10,760 nucleotides of DNA from an uncultured bacterium (GTDB lineage: Bacteria; Cyanobacteriota; Vampirovibrionia; Gastranaerophilales; Gastranaerophilaceae). Location of the stretch: NCBI GenBank assembly GCA_900553845.1, contig USEW01000057.1, positions 1 to 10,760 on the forward strand, written 5' to 3'. The stretch's first letter is position 1; each line of letters begins with the position of its first letter. The position numbers and the translations under genes are program-made. Below the pieces are notes generated by a model. It was not told the origin of the DNA. It made no database searches and was given only the letters and a program-made list of their open reading frames with translations. Below are positions 6,060 to 10,760 of this stretch, piece after piece.

Positions 6060-7064
6060 TTAATTAATATCCCACTTTCCGCATGTTCCACCCCAACGAG
6101 CTATAATATTACCTTGAACATCTTTTATCCTTGTAACTTGGGAATTATCAGCATCACCTTCAACAATTGTAATAACTTCACAATTATTGGCACAATCGTT
6201 ACATCCATGTGTTACGGATGTGAATTTTAAATCAGACACTTGAAAGCCTTTAAAGTTCGTTTCTTTTTCAGTATATTGATGATTTTCCATAGCAAGCAAA
6301 GCAGCACCAATTGCACCCATAGTCTGATGATTATTTGGTACTATAACCTTTGTATTCAAAGCTTCCTCAAAAGCTTTTACCATACCTTTATTGGTTGCAA
6401 CACCACCTTGAAAGGTAACTGTTGGTAGTATTTCTTTTCCCAAAGCAAGATTGCTTAAATAATTTCTTACTAGAGCCTGACATAACCCATAAAGCAAATC
6501 TTCAACCGGATAACCAAGTTGTTGTTTATGAATTAAATCACTTTCTGCAAAAACCCCGCATCGTCCGGCAATCCTGGCTGGTGAAGTTGATTTTAAAGCA
6601 GTATCACCAAATTGTTCAATAGGCACATTTAATCGACCTGCCTGCTGGTCAAGAAAACTTCCTGTTCCAGCTGCACATACGGTATTCATTGCAAAGTCAG
6701 TAACAATACCATCACGTAAAATAATTATTTTACTATCTTGCCCGCCTATTTCCAAAATGGTTTGTACACCTGGAACATAAGTGCTAGCTGCAACGGCATG
6801 GGCTGTTATTTCATTTTTTATAACGTCAGCTCCTATTAAAGCTCCAGCTAAATTACGGCCCGAACCGGTTGTTCCTGCACCCATTATCTTAAAGTCTGAT
6901 GGAAGTTTATTAATTATTCCATGTAATGCATTTTGTACTGCATTAACAGGACGCCCCTGTGTTCTTAACATATAATCTGCAACAAATTTACCATTTTCAT
7001 CAACTGCAGCTATTTTTGTTGTAACCGACCCTACATCAATACCCAAATATAAATTTTCTTGCAT
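6060..7064 (-). CDS. Acyl-CoA dehydratase activase (BadF/BadG/BcrA/HgdC-type ATPase) with C-terminal cysteine cluster
   Basis: These ASKHA-fold ATPases use ATP hydrolysis and a [4Fe-4S] cluster at the dimer interface to deliver a low-potential electron to 2-hydroxyacyl-CoA dehydratases or benzoyl-CoA reductases. The N-terminal phosphate loop is LGIDVGSVTTK (7-17). GAGTTGSGR lies at 62-70, the second ATP motif is EIGGQDSK (105-112), and FQGGVATN (218-225) is the adenosine motif. Cluster ligands Cys130 (TVCAAGTG) and Cys169 (AGRCGVF) are 39 residues apart, as in HgdC. At 334 residues it is about 70 longer than HgdC. The extra tail carries CNDCANNC (288-295) and a GGTCGKW (326-331, Cys328) motif. 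A similar cysteine region links activase domains to DUF2229 in very large fused relatives. No dehydratase subunit is in the window. AAGGCAGGA precedes the ATG. The GC content is visibly above that of the neighbours. The true target enzyme is unknown. Confidence 0.92.
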   Translation of the reverse strand: MQENLYLGIDVGSVTTKIAAVDENGKFVADYMLRTQGRPVNAVQNALHGIINKLPSDFKIMGAGTTGSGRNLAGALIGADVIKNEITAHAVAASTYVPGVQTILEIGGQDSKIIILRDGIVTDFAMNTVCAAGTGSFLDQQAGRLNVPIEQFGDTALKSTSPARIAGRCGVFAESDLIHKQQLGYPVEDLLYGLCQALVRNYLSNLALGKEILPTVTFQGGVATNKGMVKAFEEALNTKVIVPNNHQTMGAIGAALLAMENHQYTEKETNFKGFQVSDLKFTSVTHGCNDCANNCEVITIVEGDADNSQVTRIKDVQGNIIARWGGTCGKWDIN

Positions 7065-7098
7065 TATTCCTGCCTTATCATAAACATATCATAACTAT

Positions 7099-7133
7099 TT
7101 TGAACTATAGCAAAAACATGTTTTTTGTTCAAA
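7099..7133. repeat. Nested inverted repeats, candidate operator between divergent genes
   Basis: A perfect 14-bp palindrome AAAAACATGTTTTT lies at 7112-7125. It is flanked by a second inverted repeat, TTTGAAC (7099-7105) and GTTCAAA (7127-7133). The centres differ by 2.5 bases. The inner palindrome falls exactly between the -35 and -10 boxes of the activase promoter, and the outer arms overlap those boxes. The site also lies just upstream of the promoter region of the phosphohexomutase unit. This placement suits a repressor or a shared regulator of both units. No regulator gene is in the window. Confidence 0.45.
7104..7132 (-). promoter_or_regulatory. Candidate promoter for the activase / solute-binding protein pair
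   Basis: On the minus strand TTGAAC (7132-7127, 4 of 6 to the -35 consensus) and TATAGT (7109-7104, 5 of 6 to the -10) are separated by the ideal 17 bases. The -10 is extended by TGC. The transcript start would fall near 7097, giving a leader of about 33 bases. This is one of the two best-supported promoters in the window. Confidence 0.55.
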
Positions 7134-7143
7134 TGTAAAAATT

Positions 7144-7173
7144 TTGTATAATTACTTAATTTTGTATTATAAT
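7144..7173 (+). promoter_or_regulatory. Candidate promoter region for the phosphohexomutase / sppA / Yip1 unit
   Basis: TATAAT at 7168-7173 is a perfect -10 box with a partial -35, TTGTAT (7144-7149), 18 bases upstream. A second TATAAT at 7147-7152 could pair with TTGTTC (7125-7130), which would overlap the palindrome and the activase -35. I cannot choose between the two. Confidence 0.4.
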
Positions 7174-7199
7174 AAAATTTAAGTTATTATTTAGTTTAT

Positions 7200-7203
7200 G
7201 GAG
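7200..7203 (+). promoter_or_regulatory. Ribosome-binding site that decides the phosphohexomutase start
   Basis: GGAG at 7200-7203 lies 6 bases before the ATG at 7210, an ideal spacing. An earlier in-frame ATG at 7198 overlaps this GGAG and has no site of its own, so translation most likely begins at 7210. The arrangement resembles the one before rpiB. Confidence 0.7.
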
Positions 7204-7209
7204 CAAATT

Positions 7210-8688
7210 ATGACAAATGTTATAAAGCTTTCTGCTTTTGGAAAAAATGATGTTCGTGGTATATATGGTGATGATATTACAAGCGAGTTATTTTATTTTA
7301 TTGGCCGGGCTTACGTAAAATTTGTATGTGAAAAAAATAATATTTTGGCTAAAGATGTTTGGTTATCCGTATGTGAGGATGCTCGTTTGCATTCAAAAGA
7401 ACTATCTGAAGCTTTAATCAAAGGTATAAATTCACTTGGCGGCAATGTTATTTATTTAGGTCTTGCACCTACACCTTTGGGATATTTTTCCGAGTTTATT
7501 AATTATCCAAAAGAACTTACACTTAATAATAAAGTATCAGGAGCTTTAATAATAACAGCAAGTCATAACCCAAAACAATATAACGGTTTAAAAATGACTT
7601 TAAATAGGGCATCTTTAGATGAAGCTCAGATTAAGGAAGTAAAAAAACTTACATTAAGTCAAACGAATAATAAATCTTCAAATTATCGTTTTGGTTTATG
7701 TCGCAAGTTTGATATAGTTTCAACTTATATTGAAAAAATTTCACAATCATTTCCAAATATTGGACAAAATGTTAAAATAGTTGTTGATAGTGCTAATGCT
7801 ACAGGCGGGCTTGTTGCTCCAAAATTATATCGAGAACTTGGTTGCGAAGTTGTTGAATTATACTCAGAGCCTGATGGAAATTTCCCAAATCATCATCCAA
7901 ATCCAAGTGAAGAATCAACATTAGATGATATAAAAAAAGCTGTAGTTGAAAATAATGCTGATTTTGGTATAGCCTTTGATGGAGATTCAGACCGTATTGG
8001 TGTTATTGATTCAAAAGGCAATTATTTAACAGGAGATAAATTACTTTTGATATATGCTCTTGATATAGTAAGCGATTTGGTAAAACGGGGAGAAAAACCG
8101 ACTGTTGTCTCAGAAGTTAAATGTTCTCAGGTTTTATATGATTGTATAAATAATACAGGCGCTAGTGCTGTTATGTGCAAAACAGGTCACGGTTATATAA
8201 AATCTATGATGAGAGAAAAAAATGCAATTTTAGGCGGTGAAATGAGTGGGCATATTTTCTTTAAAGACAGATTTTATGGCTTTGATGATGCAATATATGC
8301 AGGATGCCGTATTATTGAAATTGTTGCTAAACATAAATTAAAAAATCATAATTTTAAACTTGAAGATTTACTTGAACCTTTTAAAAATACTTTTTGCTCT
8401 AAAGAAAATCGTTATAAAATAGAAAATGAATTAAAAAAAACTGTTTTGAAAATGGTTAACAATAAAATTAACGAAAATAAAGATTTGTTTTCGGATGAAA
8501 TTAAGGATATAATTACAATTGACGGATTGAGAATTGTTTTTGATGGAGGATTTGCACTTATTCGTCAAAGCAATACCGAACCTGTTTTCACATTAAGGTT
8601 TGAAGCTAAAGATGAAAAGACGGCTAAACATTATGAGCATTGTATGGTAAATTTACTTGATGAGTGTAAGAAAAATATAGGACAATAA
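7210..8688 (+). CDS. Phosphoglucomutase/phosphomannomutase (alpha-D-phosphohexomutase)
   Basis: These cytoplasmic enzymes move phosphate between C1 and C6 of glucose or mannose, supplying precursors for nucleotide sugars used in envelope polysaccharide, or linking to glycogen. From the ATG at 7210 it has 492 residues, near the family norm. All four functional motifs are present: the phosphoserine loop TASHNP with Ser118; the metal-binding DGDSDR (257-262); the sugar-specificity loop GGEMSGH (342-348); and the phosphate-binding loop RQSNTEP (452-458). The GEMSGH form is usual for bifunctional PMM/PGM enzymes and argues against a phosphoglucosamine mutase such as GlmM, but the physiological sugar cannot be fixed. 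The start is chosen by the GGAG site at 7200. It is the first gene of a tight unit with sppA and a Yip1 protein, which fits an envelope role. Confidence 0.93.
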   Translation: MTNVIKLSAFGKNDVRGIYGDDITSELFYFIGRAYVKFVCEKNNILAKDVWLSVCEDARLHSKELSEALIKGINSLGGNVIYLGLAPTPLGYFSEFINYPKELTLNNKVSGALIITASHNPKQYNGLKMTLNRASLDEAQIKEVKKLTLSQTNNKSSNYRFGLCRKFDIVSTYIEKISQSFPNIGQNVKIVVDSANATGGLVAPKLYRELGCEVVELYSEPDGNFPNHHPNPSEESTLDDIKKAVVENNADFGIAFDGDSDRIGVIDSKGNYLTGDKLLLIYALDIVSDLVKRGEKPTVVSEVKCSQVLYDCINNTGASAVMCKTGHGYIKSMMREKNAILGGEMSGHIFFKDRFYGFDDAIYAGCRIIEIVAKHKLKNHNFKLEDLLEPFKNTFCSKENRYKIENELKKTVLKMVNNKINENKDLFSDEIKDIITIDGLRIVFDGGFALIRQSNTEPVFTLRFEAKDEKTAKHYEHCMVNLLDECKKNIGQ

Positions 8689-8690
8689 AG

Positions 8691-9719
8691 ATGAATAATA
8701 AAAATTTGGTTTTAATTTTAATAATCTTGTGTGTTATTACACTATTTTTAAATCTTTTTAATACTTTTAATAAAAGTCGCAATAGTCACATAATAAAAGG
8801 ACACAAAAATGAAAAAATTAATAAAATTGTATCATCAAATAAAATAGCAATAATAAATTTAAATGGAATTATTGAAAGTCGTTCAAATGATAGTTTTTCA
8901 TTTTCCCAACAAAATGATGCCAATTCATTTTTGAAAGCAATAAAGGAAGCTCAAAATGATAATCAGGTAAAGGGTGTTGTATTAAAAATTAATACACCTG
9001 GCGGAACTGTTGGAATGTCACAAAATATATATGATGCTATAATAAGATTGAGAAAAGTAAAACCGGTTGTTGTATTTATGGAAGACGTTGCTGCTTCAGG
9101 CGGATATTATATTGCTTCTGCTGCAGATAGAATAATTGCTCAAAGTGGTACAATTACAGGCAGTATTGGTGTAATTTTTTCAACAGTTGATGCTCACCAA
9201 TTGATTCAAAGTAAGTTGCTTATTGAACCAAACGTTATAAAAAGTGGAAAATATAAAGATATTGGTTCTCATTTAAAGAAAATGACTGATGACGAAAAAC
9301 AATTATTGCAAAATATTGTCAATGATTCATATAATCAATTTATAAGAGCCATAATAAACGGACGTATTGAACGTAATGATAATTATTCAGTACCTTCCAT
9401 GCAACTTGATATGGAAACTTTAAGTAAATATGCCGATGGACGTATTTTTACTGGCTCGCAAGCTAAAACTTTTGGGTTTATTGATTCAAACGGTGATTTA
9501 GATTATGCTGTTGAATTTGCAAAGGTTATGGCATCTGAAAAGTATGGTATAAAAGTAAAAAATCTTAATGTGCAAAATTATCCTGATAAAAAAGATTTTA
9601 ATTTTTATAGTTTTATTTCTGAAATGTTTAATACGAATAAAACACAAAGCTCAATGATTGATGCTTTAATTCCAACAAGTGTAAAATTTTCTCACAAACC
9701 ACTTTATTTATGGGAGTAA
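8691..9719 (+). CDS. sppA: Signal peptide peptidase SppA (short, S49 family)
   Basis: SppA is a membrane-anchored serine protease that degrades leftover signal peptides and other membrane-associated peptides, with its active site outside the cytoplasm. This 342-residue protein has one N-terminal membrane anchor (about 5-24) and a single S49 protease domain, like the short Bacillus form rather than the doubled E. coli enzyme. The catalytic Ser136 lies in AASGGYYIA, and the general-base lysine is Lys189 in KSGKYKDIGS. Their spacing is 53, one more than in Bacillus subtilis. The oxyanion region NTPGG is at 101-105 and the conserved GSIGV at 157-161. AGGA lies about 8 bases before the ATG. The gene starts 2 bases after the phosphohexomutase stop and is followed 3 bases later by the Yip1 gene, so co-transcription is very likely. 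The C-terminal tail after about 290 is not conserved as far as I can tell. Confidence 0.94.
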   Translation: MNNKNLVLILIILCVITLFLNLFNTFNKSRNSHIIKGHKNEKINKIVSSNKIAIINLNGIIESRSNDSFSFSQQNDANSFLKAIKEAQNDNQVKGVVLKINTPGGTVGMSQNIYDAIIRLRKVKPVVVFMEDVAASGGYYIASAADRIIAQSGTITGSIGVIFSTVDAHQLIQSKLLIEPNVIKSGKYKDIGSHLKKMTDDEKQLLQNIVNDSYNQFIRAIINGRIERNDNYSVPSMQLDMETLSKYADGRIFTGSQAKTFGFIDSNGDLDYAVEFAKVMASEKYGIKVKNLNVQNYPDKKDFNFYSFISEMFNTNKTQSSMIDALIPTSVKFSHKPLYLWE

Positions 9720-9722
9720 AAA

Positions 9723-10286
9723 ATGCAAAACTTATTTAATAATATTTTTAATCTATTACAAACACCAACTAAGGCACTTGAGGATATTAAAAATAATATT
9801 TCTCTATCAAATGCCATTATAATAATATCTTTTATTTCTGTTTTCAATTATATATTGCATTTAAATATTTATAACCCTAAAAGTTATGTTTTGATTTTTT
9901 TTGAAATAATTTTCACAATTATAGGCTCCATAATTTTTTGGATTATGTTTTGTGCATTTTTTGGTATAGCTTCAAAAGTGTTTTATAATGATTCAAAATT
10001 TATTGAATTATTAAGTACATCAGCTTATTCGTTAATTCCGCTTATTTTAATATCCCCGCTTCAACTTTTGAAGGATGTTTATATATTTGGTTATATTTTT
10101 TCTGTGTTACTACAATTATGCATATACTTTTGGGTCATATATCTTTTTGCTAAAACGCTGACTATAGTATATAATTTATCGTTTAATAGAGCATATGTAT
10201 TAATTTTGCTTCCCTTATTTTGTTGGTTTTTGGGTAATATTGAACTAGGGAATATAATCCTTAAACTAATATATTTGTTTAAATAA
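9723..10286 (+). CDS. Yip1-family integral membrane protein
   Basis: A 187-residue protein with five likely membrane segments: about 30-47, 55-83, 97-115, 122-143 and 157-186 (the last could be two). A short amphipathic start, LLQTPTKALEDI (11-22), resembles the P-x-K/R-A motif that opens bacterial Yip1-domain proteins. The AYSLIPLIL stretch (101-109) matches the conserved Y-x-x-x-P in the third segment. Bacterial Yip1 proteins have no firm function; they sit in the inner membrane. The GGGAG ribosome-binding site lies inside the last codons of sppA, and the start is 3 bases after its stop, so the two proteins are probably made together. The stop codon abuts a strong terminator hairpin. The family call rests on topology and two short motifs. 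Confidence 0.75.
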   Translation: MQNLFNNIFNLLQTPTKALEDIKNNISLSNAIIIISFISVFNYILHLNIYNPKSYVLIFFEIIFTIIGSIIFWIMFCAFFGIASKVFYNDSKFIELLSTSAYSLIPLILISPLQLLKDVYIFGYIFSVLLQLCIYFWVIYLFAKTLTIVYNLSFNRAYVLILLPLFCWFLGNIELGNIILKLIYLFK

Positions 10287-10320
10287 AAGACTGAATATGA
10301 TTTAATCATATTCAGTCTTT
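10286..10320. terminator. Strong bidirectional intrinsic terminator
   Basis: Arms 10286-10301 and 10305-10320 are perfect inverted complements of 16 bp around a TTA loop. The left arm begins AAAGACTGAATATGAT. Each outer end is AAA/TTT, so on the plus strand the hairpin ends in CTTTAT and on the minus strand in CTTTTATTT. It lies between the end of the Yip1 gene, whose stop codon it overlaps by one base, and the stop of the converging unknown gene at 10341. It can therefore end both transcripts. The minus-strand tail is richer in T and may be the more efficient direction. Confidence 0.85.
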
Positions 10321-10340
10321 ATAAAGTTTATTAATTTGGT

Positions 10341-10760
10341 TTATGCATAGATATTTCCATTCGCATCTCCATTACTATGTATGTGACCGTGCCCTACTTG
10401 TGCTCTGTTTCCGTTTTCATCTTCCAAACCTTCTATAGTAATATCTATAGAACCACTAGGAAGCCTAGAAGATTTTACTTTGGGTCCTTCAAAAGTTGCA
10501 CCATTTCCCGAAAGATTAACATTAATATTTTGTTCTAAATTATCAGTGCTTTGCAACAATGAATTATCTTCTTTATTATATTTGATCCTATTGATGTTTT
10601 TTCCTGAACCTAAAACATTAGTATAACTTCGGATATGGTTTCCTTTATTTAATATTGCTCGTGCGTGTTGCAGTTTTTCTTCATCATCCTTACTATCTAG
10701 TTTCATCAGCTCAAGAACTTCTTTAGTTGTCATAGAATGAATAGTTTCTCTTAATATATC
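10341..10760 (-). CDS. C-terminal part of an unrecognised Gly/Asn/His-rich protein (partial)
   Basis: The reading frame is open to the right edge. An ATG at 10733 would give 130 residues, but no ribosome-binding site lies at a suitable distance and the helix it sits in continues upstream (ETIHSMTTKEVLELMKL), so I treat the gene as entering from outside; at least 139 residues are visible. From the Met at 10733, the first 35 residues are charged and helical. The middle (about 36-75) is rich in Asn and Ser. The end (about 76-130) is probably beta-strand with many Gly, Asn and Asp, closing with VGHGHIHSNGDANGNIYA. No membrane segment or cysteine is seen. I do not recognise the family. The HGHIH run could bind metal, and Asn/Gly-rich ends are common in secreted or structural proteins, but neither is demonstrated. 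Whether 10733 is the real start needs the sequence to the right. Confidence 0.7.
   Translation of the reverse strand, partial: DILRETIHSMTTKEVLELMKLDSKDDEEKLQHARAILNKGNHIRSYTNVLGSGKNINRIKYNKEDNSLLQSTDNLEQNINVNLSGNGATFEGPKVKSSRLPSGSIDITIEGLEDENGNRAQVGHGHIHSNGDANGNIYA

Noticed and set aside
7198..7209. Earlier ATG for the phosphohexomutase at 7198
   Set aside because: Its sequence overlaps the GGAG that serves the ATG at 7210, and no ribosome site precedes it.
10091..10309. Minus-strand open frame of 72 codons opposite the Yip1 gene
   Set aside because: It begins within the terminator hairpin, lies antisense to a membrane protein gene and has no ribosome site or family match.
1..10760. CRISPR array, insertion sequence, prophage, toxin-antitoxin pair or tRNA genes
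   Set aside because: I saw no regularly spaced direct repeats, transposase, integrase, phage genes, small paired toxin-like genes or tRNA-like cloverleaf sequences on either strand.

Overview
The window is AT-rich chromosomal DNA, densely packed with genes. It encodes ten complete proteins, plus one partial gene at each edge. It suggests an uncultured, anaerobic, two-membrane (diderm) bacterium. A periplasmic Skp/OmpH-type chaperone implies an outer membrane. A 2-hydroxyacyl-CoA dehydratase activator-type ATPase, a family typical of strict anaerobes, implies anaerobic metabolism. The very low GC would suit gut-associated lineages such as Gastranaerophilales (Melainabacteria), but this is a guess from overall protein style; no 16S rRNA or other marker is present to settle it. 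No tRNA, rRNA, CRISPR array, insertion sequence, phage gene or recognisable defence system was found, and no gap between genes reaches 300 bases.

Left block, minus strand (about 1-2943). In transcription order this holds a small skp/ompH gene, a small protein with an Sm-like strand pattern, the tRNA methylthiotransferase gene mtaB, clpP, and the start of an unrecognised helical protein that runs off the left edge. The Sm-like gene and mtaB are 4 bases apart. A consensus -35 box just after skp suggests that Sm-like, mtaB and clpP form their own unit, with a further possible promoter in front of clpP.

Centre. rpiB and a ThiF/MoeB/HesA-family adenylyltransferase form a plus-strand pair. They run head-on into a minus-strand pair made of an acyl-CoA dehydratase activase and an extracellular solute-binding protein of the peptide/nickel family. 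The two converging stop codons share the four bases TTAA, leaving no room for a terminator between them.

Right block, plus strand (about 7140-10320). A phosphoglucomutase/phosphomannomutase, an SppA-type membrane protease and a Yip1-family membrane protein are spaced by 2 and 3 bases. The unit ends at a strong 16-bp hairpin that can serve both strands. Beyond it a minus-strand, Gly/Asn/His-rich protein of unknown function enters from the right edge.

Most of the window is housekeeping: proteolysis, tRNA modification, sugar phosphates and envelope upkeep. The points that best repay a second look are the nested palindromes in the divergent 7065-7209 promoter region, the activase with an extra C-terminal cysteine cluster and raised GC, the small Sm-like protein, the ThiF-like enzyme without the usual cysteine, and the unknown protein at the right edge. 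I did not find convincing evidence of a new multi-gene system.
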